Assembly: GCF_018446385.1 (NCBI RefSeq)
Contig: NC_055987.1
Span: forward strand, 9,819,705 to 9,883,704
Length of the DNA stretch: 64,000 bases
Source of the DNA: Zingiber officinale
Taxonomy: Eukaryota > Streptophyta > Magnoliopsida > Zingiberales > Zingiberaceae
Direction: 5' to 3'
Shown: positions 48,501 to 55,900 of the stretch, piece by piece
Layout: each line of letters starts with the position of its first letter
Position numbering within the stretch: position 1 is the stretch's first letter
The notes under the pieces: model-generated
Database searches by the model: none
What the model was told of the DNA's origin: nothing
What the model saw: the letters and a program-made list of their open reading frames with translations, nothing else
Program-made: the position numbers and the translations under genes

Positions 48501-51500
48501 GATGACAGATTCTTGAAATATTAATGGTTGAAGAAGCAAATATTCATTCACCGGAAAAATAATAAGAACTACAAAAACACATGAAAGGTCATAAATTTGA
48601 AAAGAGACATCTCAGGACATTAGAAGACATTTAAAAGGAACAAACAACAACTAAGCAGAATTACAGTTATTCAAAAAAGTTAAAACATAAGACCATATGT
48701 AATTGTTCACAGTAAATCACCTCTTTTTATAAGATTAATCAAAAAAAGCACATACCTCGTATACTAGGATCTAGAGGTTCAACCTTTTCTCTTGAAATTG
48801 GAGAGCTTACTGAAGCATCAGTAATAAGCCTCAATGATTTGTTGTCAATTACCCTGACAGAACAGAATATTAAGATGTTAAGGAAAAGAAGATACAAAAA
48901 TAACACAAAATCCCAGTGGGCAGTGTATAAAATCAAGAATGAAAGTCAAGTAGTCAGATTATTCTTCTTGCTTTTGTGTGAATTCCCTAGAGTTTATATA
49001 CCGCCCTCACATATAATACAACATTAGGGCCACAAGCCTATGAGATAAAAATCAATTGATTTCTGAATTCTGAAATGAATTATGGATAACACAATCTTGG
49101 CCATTCCCAGCATTAAAAAATAATGAGTTAAAATTCACAAGATTAGAATAAATGGCACTTCGCCAAGTAAAAGTAAATTGGTAGGAAGATACACCCAAGA
49201 TGAAATTATGAACAAATCACTGATTTTAACTCAGGTATCAAGTGAATAGATGTAAGATTCCAGAAGTATGATTTCTCACTAATATACTTTTGGAATTTTC
49301 TAGGACTTGATGTTGTTGTTGTTGTTGTCATTGTTGTTGTTGTTGTTGTTTGGCCCATAGGATTGAAACCTTAGTTCTGGCCCATCTATCTCTTCTGCCT
49401 CTCTCTATCTCATATCTGAATGGAAACCCTTAATAATTTGAATCTGAACAACTTGTTGCTACTAGGAAAACAATAACAATAAAAAATTAAGAAAAAACTA
49501 CAATAATAAAAATGGGGCACTGAACATAAGAGTTTTGACAAATGCAATAGAACAAAATTTGAATGGTATGATATGGAATATAAATGTAGCCATGTCAAAC
49601 ATGTAGTTACCCAAGCCCAAGTGGATCCAAAACTTCCACACCCCGAGGTAAAGATTGCATGTGTGCGAGCCCCTTGTGAGCCATTGTGCTTGTTTTTTGC
49701 TCTTGTGTACTTGGTGCAGCCCTTGTTTCACGCATCTCTCGAACTCTGCGAGCAAGCTAAAGAAAAAGAAATTGATAGTTAGTTTACTTTATCTCAGTTA
49801 AACATTTGTCTATCAGAGAGACAAGAAACTATATTGAATGTATCCAGAAGCAAACTGAATCAGCTACCAACACAATAATTTCAACTACATAGCAGAATAG
49901 AAGCATTAAAGTATGAAACATTAAAGGAAAAAAAACAGTGATAAGGTTTGAGAGAAAAAAACATTTAGGTAAACATAATTTCAACAATTCAGGATATTTG
50001 ACAACCTATATATATCAATTCAAGTGGCACTTCATCAACCCAGACAATTGCAGCCTGATTCCACAACTCTTACATAATTGGAATATTTTTAAATTTTATG
50101 AAGGGTTGCAGAATATTCAAGAAATCATGAAATTTGCATACATAACCAACTATTCTGATCACACTAGCCAACCCAAATCATGTCAAGTCAGTCACAATAA
50201 TATTAAACAAAACCAAACAGACTTATACCAGCCCCATACATATCTCAATTCATCTTTCAAAGTTACTGCTATTTTCGCCATTACAAGAATACTAGAACTT
50301 AAATTCTGTAACTCACTTTTTCTTAGGATCAAGAATCATTATTTTTCTAAATATATACAAGTCTTGAGTTAGCCCATTAACATGGCCTAAACCTTCTCAA
50401 CACGTGACATTAATCTTATTTAATAAATATTTGGATTCTTATAATGCCTCAGTGAATTGGCATGCTCAATACTGACAGAAAATCTATATCACATGCTGAA
50501 AGTTTGCATAAAAGGTAGAAAGCTACCAATCCATTGCATATTTTCAGCTATAGCCTGAGTTTATTATTTTAGAAAGAAAAAAAAATAAGAAAATGAATGC
50601 ATTATTGAAGGTCTAGATAGTTGAAATATTAGAATTGATTTGGTTTTGAATCCGAGAATGACATTCGTAGTAGACCAAAAACATGGAACCTTGTTATATT
50701 TATATGAGACTAGACTAAAGTCTAATTGACAGACTTCATACCTAGAATCGACTTAAAAGTGAATCATCCAAGCACAAATAATGTTTTTTTTTTAAAGTTG
50801 AAGTTACAGCATACCAAGATTATTTCAATCAGAAGTGCAATCAGGGACCATATAACTAATATATCCAGAAAATCAATGCCGCACAATGATGTCAAGCCAA
50901 CAAAAATGCTTAGACTAAAAGAAAAGCCATAGGTAGTAAAACTAACTGTGGGTACACATTTCGTTTAAAATTTCAGAAAAAAACTAGATTTAAAAGAACT
51001 GAATTCTTTATTAAACGAGCATTGCTGTAAATTCAAATGGCCGAGTCAAAATGTATTAAAAATATGAGAAATCTGCAAGAGATGCACCAAAAATTATCTA
51101 CCGTTCAGTTTCACGACTTAAGAATTTTGAACAACCCAAAACCAAAAATCAGTTGAGGGGCACAAAGGACAAACAAGAAAAATACCTCAGCCTCATCTAC
51201 CCTCTTCCAGCTTCTGGGCTCATCGTCGTCCTGCCCAACATCGCCATCATCCCTGAGCGCCCGACGGTCGCTGCCGCCACGCCCCCTCTGCGGGGGAACG
51301 CGGTCTTTAGACGAGTCCTCATCTCCCGAAGAGATGCTCAGCATCTCGACCTCCGATTCGTCGTCGTCATCCCCTCCACGGCTAGGCTTCCGCCTCTGCT
51401 TCTGTTGCTGCGGCGGTGACTGCTTTCCCCGGTGATTGGAATTCGAGTTCACATTCCGATGAGGCTGGCTCTGATCCATGAAATGCGGCGGAGGCGGAGG

Positions 51501-51626
51501 CCGGACGAGGTTGACGACGGGCTTGGAGTTCTTGGCCGATGGCCTCTTGTAGTTGACGTCCCTTTCCGACTGCTCCCTGAGCGCGATCTGGAGGAGCTCG
51601 TCCTCGTCGAGATCGCTATCGCTCAT
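17158..51626 (-). CDS. SEC5: Exocyst complex component SEC5 (21 exons, exons 10-11 damaged)
   Basis: SEC5 is one of the eight subunits of the exocyst, which tethers secretory vesicles to the plasma membrane before fusion. Nineteen exons have clean GT-AG borders and compatible phases. The protein starts MSDSDLDEDELLQIALREQ. It has a Pro/Asp/Ser-rich N-terminal region, the conserved KNFDC-like block (VKENFDCFISCKTTID), helical middle exons and a C-terminus ending in RQRRK. Residue order follows plant SEC5A throughout. Introns are long because of inserted mobile DNA: intron 3 (7.5 kb, badnavirus-like) and intron 18 (13.5 kb, nested transposons). Exons 10 and 11 carry frameshifts and stops. Without them the remaining exons give a continuous 996 residues; about 1,100 would be usual. 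The ATG at 51626 fits the family start exactly. Confidence 0.92.
20112..20404 (-). repeat. 3' LTR of the degenerate copia
   Basis: On the plus strand it starts tgtgaaaaaatgtgg and ends ctgtttgaca. Its first 76 bases repeat at 25405-25480 with few changes. It contains a short local repeat of the motif 'acaag(c/t)(c/t)gtgaaatctatt'. Confidence 0.85.
22610..23257 (+). mobile_element. Cassandra-type TRIM with 5S rRNA-derived LTRs
   Basis: Perfect 5-bp duplications CTTGT (22605-22609 and 23258-23262) flank a 648-bp element. Two copies of a 5S rRNA-like core are present, each with 'aagttaagcgtgcttgg' and 'gggtgacctcctgggaagt', the internal control region for RNA polymerase III. The 3' LTR is 22948-23257 (310 bp) and is preceded by the purine-rich tract 'aagtggaggtga'. 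The 5' LTR copy matches only up to about 22825. Its distal part and the primer site are missing, so an internal deletion has removed the LTR-leader junction. Cassandra elements are known across vascular plants. This copy lies inside the minus-strand copia, which lies inside the hAT, which lies inside SEC5 intron 18. Confidence 0.9.
25622..25764 (+). repeat. 5' LTR, 143 bp
   Basis: It starts tgttgtgaaaagcaagg and ends tttattccaaca. It is short for a copia LTR but has a TATA-like 'tatataaacata' stretch at about 25701-25712. Confidence 0.95.
25765..25776 (+). promoter_or_regulatory. primer binding site (initiator tRNA-Met)
   Basis: TGGTATCAGAGC is the exact complement of the 3' end of plant initiator tRNA-Met and is the usual primer of copia elements. 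It abuts the LTR with no gap. Confidence 0.95.
25915..26775 (+). pseudogene. copia Gag (frameshifted at its end)
   Basis: From the ATG at 25915 the frame runs 286 residues. It has the copia Gag core LSETNYTSWAVAIELYVEGH, the UBN2 block (LEQMYGRRHDMLRTYQLSSQIF) and the start of a CCHC knuckle (FCQHCKRINHDSDFC), then meets a stop. The expected continuation (KYPEKIPEKFKHNAK) is in the next frame, so one indel separates Gag from protease. The first part of the leader is GC-rich. Confidence 0.85.
26785..30290 (+). pseudogene. copia Pol: protease, integrase, reverse transcriptase, RNase H
   Basis: The protease active site is WVIDSGATDHMT near 27054-27090. A stop near 27457 interrupts the pre-integrase zinc region just before HSRLGHLSFQSL. 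A second stop near 27721 interrupts integrase, after FIDDYTHYT. From there an 853-codon frame runs to 30290. It contains the integrase core end (YTPQQNGVTERKNRHILE), the reverse transcriptase blocks (QLDVKNAFLNGDLDEEVYM and the catalytic YVDDM) and RNase H with YCDNKAAINIANNPVQHDR. Only the two stops and the Gag frameshift disable it. Confidence 0.93.
30270..30412 (+). repeat. 3' LTR, 143 bp
   Basis: The same length as the 5' LTR, with four differences, and TG...CA ends. The polypurine tract gagggggag is immediately upstream. Confidence 0.95.
31040..31170 (-). pseudogene. BED-type zinc finger remnant of the hAT transposase
   Basis: The minus strand reads RTKYKHCNASYKF, then a stop, then GGDYGSLK, a stop, and HVEVKHS. 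The spacing (C-x2-C, then H-x-x-x-H) is that of a BED finger, the DNA-binding part of hAT transposases. Two in-frame stops make it dead. Confidence 0.8.
32080..35473 (-). CDS. SEC5: SEC5 exons 12-18
   Basis: The exons are 12: 35347-35473, 13: 35059-35269, 14: 33865-33980, 15: 33531-33774, 16: 32525-32618, 17: 32237-32314 and 18: 32080-32136. Phases join without error. Key conserved blocks are ITKIYILRLCTWMRATTKE and LERNKSPYTISCLPL (exon 13), ESVRLAFLNSFLGFAG (14), GYLERIGSELSQ and LLIVLSNIGYCKDELS (15), and IQWGGAPTVK (17). Exon 12 starts in phase 0, so an exon 9 to exon 12 splice keeps the frame. Intron 13 (33981-35058) contains a triplicated 'tagatatctat' motif near 34345-34445. Confidence 0.92.
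35474..37860 (-). other. SEC5 intron 11 (about 2.4 kb)
   Basis: This is AT-rich sequence without recognisable mobile element ends, with several small frames of no coding character. Its 5' border is uncertain because the exon 11 donor is not clear. Confidence 0.6.
37861..38699 (-). pseudogene. SEC5: SEC5 exons 10 and 11, frame-disrupted
   Basis: Exon 10 is 38527-38699, with good acceptor and donor, but it is 173 bases long where both neighbours demand a multiple of three. Read from exon 9 it hits a TAG at codon 11. The conserved end (AVIHHIPPFWRLALSVFSGKFAK) is in another frame. Exon 11 starts at 38024. It has a TGA at codon 8, then the conserved SSKNEEKDGNIKYSTHALEEV, then a second shift before SAFE. 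No GT donor follows at the expected place. Homology to SEC5 is plain, so these are real exons that have decayed or been mis-sequenced. Confidence 0.8.
38973..41279 (-). CDS. SEC5: SEC5 exons 4-9
   Basis: The exons are 4: 41085-41279, 5: 40827-40954, 6: 40583-40741, 7: 39780-39884, 8: 39233-39307 and 9: 38973-39110. The blocks are FDPKIFLSRVHQDTSAANLE and VKENFDCFISCKTTID (exon 4), SKLTQIEEDPEGAGTARLYE (5), IRSVQGMLQRFRTLFNLPS (6), ILKRVLEEVEKVMQEF (7), ENIVRLLLELEPSSDPVWRY (8) and LLEKCTSNHEAQMEML (9). All borders are GT-AG and the frame is continuous. Intron 7 has an (AAT)n run at about 39497-39523. These exons form the N-terminal helical rod by which exocyst subunits bundle, by analogy with yeast Sec5. 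Confidence 0.93.
41280..42874 (-). other. SEC5 intron 3, exon-4-proximal part
   Basis: This is AT-rich intron sequence before the virus-like insertion, with only short random frames. There are no LTR-type ends. Confidence 0.55.
42875..43082 (-). pseudogene. virus ORF2 start, truncated (left arm)
   Basis: ORF2 begins at an ATG at 43080-43082 that overlaps the ORF1 stop as ATGA, the arrangement typical of badnaviruses. The match to the right-arm ORF2 stops near 42875, so the last two-fifths are missing and host sequence takes over. ORF2 proteins of this group are small nucleic-acid-binding, virion-associated proteins. Confidence 0.8.
43079..43510 (-). CDS. virus ORF1, badnavirus-type (intact frame)
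   Basis: It runs 143 residues from an ATG at 43510 to a TGA. It starts MSEAWEKSIQEWY, a start common in badnavirus ORF1 proteins (DUF1319), and has a coiled-coil-like middle rich in Leu, Lys and Glu. Its role in the virus is poorly defined; it is found with virions. The frame is open, but there is no sign that it is expressed. A shorter second copy lies at 45703-45978 on the other strand. Confidence 0.85.
   Translation of the reverse strand: MSEAWEKSIQEWYNNSRTTNLEYLDLASTNKVTTNQLANNLAVIYDRTCLSSRVHLKNFKQLLEKCQTLEAEISKLKTALRNLTIVYPENRPLTKQEVHKLVTEIAEQPKLIEKEALKLTEELSKKLERVEILLQKLEKWTTS
43793..43804 (-). promoter_or_regulatory. virus primer binding site for tRNA-Met
   Basis: The minus strand reads TGGTATCAGAGC, a 12/12 match to the complement of initiator tRNA-Met. 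Badnaviruses use it to prime minus-strand synthesis, and it fixes the virus numbering origin. It lies between the TATA box and ORF1 as expected. Confidence 0.92.
43954..44120 (-). promoter_or_regulatory. virus promoter: TATA box and 21-bp repeats
   Basis: The minus strand has CTATATAAGG at 43954-43963, followed by the leader. Upstream lie four head-to-tail 21-bp repeats (starting at 44040, 44061, 44082 and 44103 in plus coordinates, core 'cacgctagct..tacaacg'). A CACGTG G-box-like sequence lies at about 44121-44126. Confidence 0.75.
44238..44675 (-). pseudogene. virus polyprotein C-terminal tail or overlapping ORF
   Basis: This 145-codon frame has a Ser-rich start, a Gln-rich middle and Arg/Lys residues. 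It lies directly after RNase H and overlaps the preceding frame. It could be an extra 3' ORF as in some badnaviruses, or the polyprotein tail read through a frameshift. I do not recognise a domain. Confidence 0.55.
44690..45547 (-). pseudogene. virus reverse transcriptase and RNase H remnants
   Basis: Reverse transcriptase is seen near 45340-45547, with the catalytic block VYIDDILVFSHNEKEH. Its connection continues at 45175-45393 (WLGLLNYARNYI). RNase H covers 44810-45043 and 44690-44782, with INCLIV and the FEHIEERDNQLADALSR block. Frames shift several times between these pieces. Confidence 0.88.
45554..45702 (+). other. GC-rich segment at the virus arm junction
   Basis: About 150 bases of GC-rich sequence separate the two arms. 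It reads Gly/Glu/Pro-rich in one frame and looks like a piece of host coding sequence, not virus. It joins ORF1 at about 45703 in mid-gene. Confidence 0.5.
45703..45978 (+). pseudogene. virus ORF1, C-terminal part (right arm)
   Basis: It begins mid-gene (CLSSRVHSKNFKQLLEK) and matches the left-arm ORF1 closely. A 7-bp insertion at about 45927-45935 shifts the end of the frame, so the last residues differ. Confidence 0.85.
45994..46392 (+). CDS. virus ORF2 (complete, right arm)
   Basis: The ATG at 45994 overlaps the original ORF1 stop in the ATGA pattern. The frame runs 132 residues, with a hydrophobic coiled-coil middle and a Lys-rich, basic C-terminus that suits nucleic-acid binding. Its stop TGA overlaps the ATG of ORF3 at 46392, again as in badnaviruses. 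The frame is open but there is no evidence that it is expressed. Confidence 0.85.
   Translation: MSNHVLTRNTVAYKEAVKATEQIESPAIGFARPSDFQGPTSGNSAIIKQNNTQLQLLVQITEILKGIQADLKIIAEQTKKGVQTTSIPDDLVDKLKNLSLGPVDKLKEPRGKLRVFKNPYKILKEEQEKLKQ
46392..47440 (+). pseudogene. virus ORF3 start with movement-protein region
   Basis: The N-terminus (residues 1-64) is Arg-rich. A TAG at 46584-46586 interrupts it. The next piece (46599-47204) has the caulimovirid movement-protein look, with beta-strand-rich blocks and the sequence GNFY-like 'IGDFYRNIQISILTKGY'. A further frame break follows at about 47204, and the last piece is acidic. Capsid, zinc finger, protease and polymerase regions do not follow. Confidence 0.85.
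47441..48755 (-). other. SEC5 intron 3, exon-3-proximal part
   Basis: AT-rich, with two related blocks near 47860-48020 and 48250-48330 that share the 'tgcattgc..aactgtaaaagca..' pattern. No element ends are recognised. Confidence 0.5.
48756..49756 (-). CDS. SEC5: SEC5 exons 2-3
   Basis: Exon 2 is 49611-49756 and exon 3 is 48756-48853, joined through a split Gly codon. Exon 2 encodes LARRVREMRETRAAPSTQEQ and LPRGVEVLDPLGLG. Exon 3 encodes VIDNKSLRLITDAS. Both align with plant SEC5. Intron 2 (48854-49610) contains a (TTG)n run near 49309-49350. Confidence 0.93.
49757..51185 (-). other. SEC5 intron 1 (1.4 kb)
   Basis: AT-rich intron with no recognisable element. Confidence 0.7.
51186..51626 (-). 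CDS. SEC5: SEC5 exon 1 (N-terminus)
   Basis: It has 147 codons from the ATG at 51626 to a donor GTATTT after the Glu of RVDEAE. The start MSDSDLDEDELLQIALREQ and the later SEVEMLSISSGDEDSS are hallmarks of plant SEC5. The middle is low-complexity and rich in Pro, Arg and Gln. GC content is much higher than in later exons. Confidence 0.95.
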
Positions 51627-52907
51627 TTATTATCTTCTTCGCCTCGCTTCGATCGGCCTCCTCAGATCTGGTTATGGATTTGGACGGTCGAGGGGAGAAG
51701 GAAGGAAGAACGAGGTCGGCGATTCCGCCTTTTTGTCGCTCGCACTTTGCTCCACGGCCAGCAAGGCAGCAAAGCCCGTGCAGACGAGTCTGATGGTCAA
51801 GAGTTCTTCTTCACCCACCGTGTAATAGAAGCGTTCTGTGCGGTGTCGATTAGCTTAGTCAACCTTAACTTGGGTCCGGTCTAATGACTTGCTTATCTAA
51901 AATATATAATTTAAAATAAATAAATAAATATATATATATTATTAAATTAATGTTTAAGAAATAGAATTTATTCTTTAAATTTAGATAAAGAAATTATTAT
52001 ACTTTCAATATTGTTGAACTTATTATAAGAAAAATTCAAATTTTATTTAGGCAGTGAAAAATATAGTTTATCCTCATGGTTAGCTATTCCACTAAAGTTT
52101 AGAGAAAAAATCACACTTATAACTAGTTAGCTTATTTTGAGGCCCGGGAAAAAAAATAGTATAGAAAGGAGTAAAAGAGGTATTATTCAAAATCGATAAA
52201 TAAAAATAAAATCATGATTTATTAGTTCATTAATTTGGTTTCTATTTGCGTATTTTTTAGTTTGGGTTCGTATAGAGAGTTAAAACAAAGTTCAGATACG
52301 CAATCGATTGTGACCTCGGCGCACACCCAAAGCACTTGCATGTAACACGAGCACCACTCCATCAGGCAATTAACAGAGAAGAACGTTCTGACAAAAGATT
52401 GGAGCGTTCTGGCAATTCTTCAACATGAGAGCAATATAAAAAATTACAGAAAAAAAAAAATAAATGGCATGCTATTCAAGTTCTTACTGAGCTCGACGGG
52501 AATCGAGCACATTAACATGGTTTAACCTTGAGAGAGATCTAAACTTTAATTCATCAGATGAATTAACTATGTTAATTATCAAACTCGGAATGATATAAGC
52601 GAATCAAAATTTATGAATGACAAACAGTTTGCAAAAGTGCAAAAATATCTTGACAAAAAAAACAGGAATAACAAAGTAAAATGGTGGCGATACTACCAAA
52701 TGCCATTCTGCAACTAACAAACCAAATATGGTGTTGCAACTGCAGTAACGAACTAACAATCTTAGGCAGGTTAGGAAAGTTTCCTAGAAGACTTATTTGT
52801 TCCTCTCTTTTTTTCCTTGCAAGACACGTCTTCCAAACATGGAGGCTATCGCAGTAATAGATAGCTAGCAACAGGAAAGCATGCGCAAGGGCTAGCAATG
52901 GAGGACA
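51627..52907. promoter_or_regulatory. SEC5 upstream region and serine decarboxylase 3' region
   Basis: The first 250 bases upstream of SEC5 are mixed in composition and likely 5' UTR and core promoter. Past 51890 the sequence is strongly AT-rich, with an (AATA)n-like run near 51910-51940. The bases next to 52907 are likely serine decarboxylase 3' UTR. No further gene is seen. Confidence 0.55.
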
Positions 52908-55900
52908 TTATTTCTTATGCAGAGAGCACAAACAATTGATCTTGCCTACCTCCGCAGCAATACAGGGAGGTGAGAGTTTGCCTTCCTGATACCAGTGTGA
53001 TCGTTTCTCAAGTAGTTCGCCCAAGAAATGGTCGAGCTTCTCAACGGTGACATTAGGCATTACCACAGCATGAGCGATATTTCCCTCACAAGCAAGTTGC
53101 CACTGCCTAACAAAGTCCTCATCTTTTGGCCTCTCAAACACAACGGTGCTACTAAGCTCATTAAGCATCACGCTAATCCCTGCCTCTTTCAGCCGGTCTT
53201 TCAGATAATGAGCATTCCTTAAGCATTTCTGAACTTCCTTCTGGAAGCCTCTGTAACCTTTTCTGTTCAGGGTGTACCAGAGGAAGATTGGGGCATGACC
53301 ATTTCTACTTCCCATAATGGTGGCATCCCTGGAAGCAAGATACTCGACATTGCTGGAGAGGGCGTTGATGTGCTCCAACCTTGTAATTTGCACGCCGCAA
53401 GGCATCGGACAGCCCACGAACTTGTGACCTGAGACACTGACACTTCCGATAGGTTTCTTGAATGTCACTTTAGGTGCCTATTCAAAGCCCATTGGTAGCA
53501 TTAGCCCATAAGGGAAAAACTAACAAGATCAGTAATTATTTGGACAATTTAAGGCGATTTAATTTTTAGTTGCATAATATCTTTTCAAAGAAGAACATGC
53601 ATGGTTGTAACATAATGATTGTGTATAAAGAAACTGGAGGCAAAACTCTAAATATAGAACATACACGTTTGACAAATGGCATCATGAGCCCAAAGAGAGC
53701 ACCATCACAATGGATGTAGAACCGATCTTTAAAGCCATTTTCTTCAAGAGTTTGTATGACTAGATCGAGATCATCAACAGCCCCCTTGACAGTGGTTCCT
53801 GTGTAAGATATTTAATAGCTAATCTGCTTCTGTTAAGTTAGAAACAAAAATAGAAGAAATAAAAAGACTTACCAATGTTGACATTGATAATGGCTGGCTT
53901 CTCCTTGTTCTGAAATAATTTAGCTTTAAAATCTGCACAATCAATTTCACCAGATACCAGAGTGGCGACCTTCACACACTCCATTCTATACATCCTTGCA
54001 GCTTTGAAAACTGAGTAATGAGATTCCTTCGAGGCATACAAAACACCATTGGGAAAAACTTCCCTCCTGGCAAACAAATACAAAATTACTCTTGCTACAG
54101 ACAAGCTTTCAGATTTTACACTCAGGTTTTTGAAGAACTTCTATAAGCAACCAAAGCGTCCATAGTTTGAGATTAAAGCATTTGAAAAAAGGTACTAACC
54201 CGACAAGAATACCATGCAAATTTCCTTCAGTGCCACAGTTTGTAATGTAACCCCAGTATTCATTCTTTTCCAATTCCCATAGCCGGGCAAACCAATCCAA
54301 TACTCCAACTTCAAATTGCCTAGAATGGACACCATAATTACTCTCAATGAATGGGTCACCTAGGTTGTTGATGGAAAAGTGTTGCAAATGGCTAAGAGCA
54401 CCATAATCAAAGTCCAAGTTGTATGGATAACCTATAAAAGAATCATATGCAACAGATAAAAAGTCAATCAAACAGTCGTACATTGCTCAAACTACAAATC
54501 GAACAAAATGATAATTAAACAAGAACAAATATGCATTGAAGCTCTGTATCAATCTAAATATAATAAGTTTTAGATAAAAATAGAGTCAGATAACATCAAG
54601 AAAAGGAAAAAAGAAAATACCATCCGAGTGGTAGTAAACTTTATAATTAGACACAATAGATGAGACCGATGAAAAATTTAACAGTTTACATACTTCAAAC
54701 AATCAAAGCAACATGGCACAAGCTAACATACAAAACATCACACACTGAGCATAGCATGCAGTACATATAAAATGTCTTTTTACTAGAAACACTTCCATGA
54801 GAGAAAATATCACTACAAATTTGGAAAAAGAACAAAGACACAGTAAAATGTAAATACTAAGATAGGATTTCTGTATACAATAGAAATTTTGTAGTTTCTA
54901 AAAGTGTAAAGAACATATTTTTCATCAAATGAAGAGCGGAGTCACCGTTTCATTAAAGGGGATGTCCATCGTGGATATGAACAATCCAAAATAACCCCAA
55001 ATAGTGCAAGCTCAATCGAACAATATTTACATGGGCACTCCGTCATAGAATTAGATGCGCACAGGTGCCACACTTCCAAAGGATCCACGTCAAGCATGGT
55101 TCTCTGGCATATACACCCTTCCAAAGGCTATTTGTTGCTAGGAAAGACTCTTGGATAGACAAACAATGTATGGCATGCAACCTGCCACCATGAACATGAC
55201 AGGACATAATTCAGTCTTGTCCTGATATTCTTCCTTGCCTAAACCAGCCCACAAATTCATGTTAGGTTGCCTCAAGTTGCGGATCCACCATCAAAGATCC
55301 ATGCTATACCACAGTCACATCTCACAAGGATAATTTTCCCAACAGTCCCTATATTATGAACAGCATGTTCCGATCTCATCATGAGAGATGTCCAACGCAG
55401 ACATGGTGATGTGGGAATATAGAACTATGCCTTCCTAGCCCCTATTGTGTAAAGAGGGGACAACATCTCTCAACCTCTAACGCAGAAGAAAAGGAAGAGA
55501 GAAAGAGATCACACGGAGCAATGAGACAAAGACGCACCAGAAGGAGCAAACACGTGAAAGAACAAGAAGAGTTACCGTGGTTCGGCGACATACCTACTCC
55601 ATAAAAACAACCGAAGTTTTATTAGAATTCTCTCTATATAAAAAAATCGCATTCAATGATTCTCATGATACAATAGGTTTACAATGATCCCTATAAATAG
55701 CGCATAAACCTCAGACCTGGTAAAATCGTAAAAGAATTTTGTTATGAAAAACCGTAAAAAAAAATTGTTACAAAAAAACCTTAACAATTTTTCTTCCACG
55801 ACATCACTCGCATTGACCTTCATTGAGATATGAGTCACCCGTTAACAATCTCTACCTTAGAGAATATTCACTCCTTTGAAGAACACGAGTATCTGAGCAA

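Noticed and set aside
51432-51884. plus-strand frame of 150 codons across SEC5 exon 1
   Set aside because: It is antisense to a well-supported exon and has no family features.
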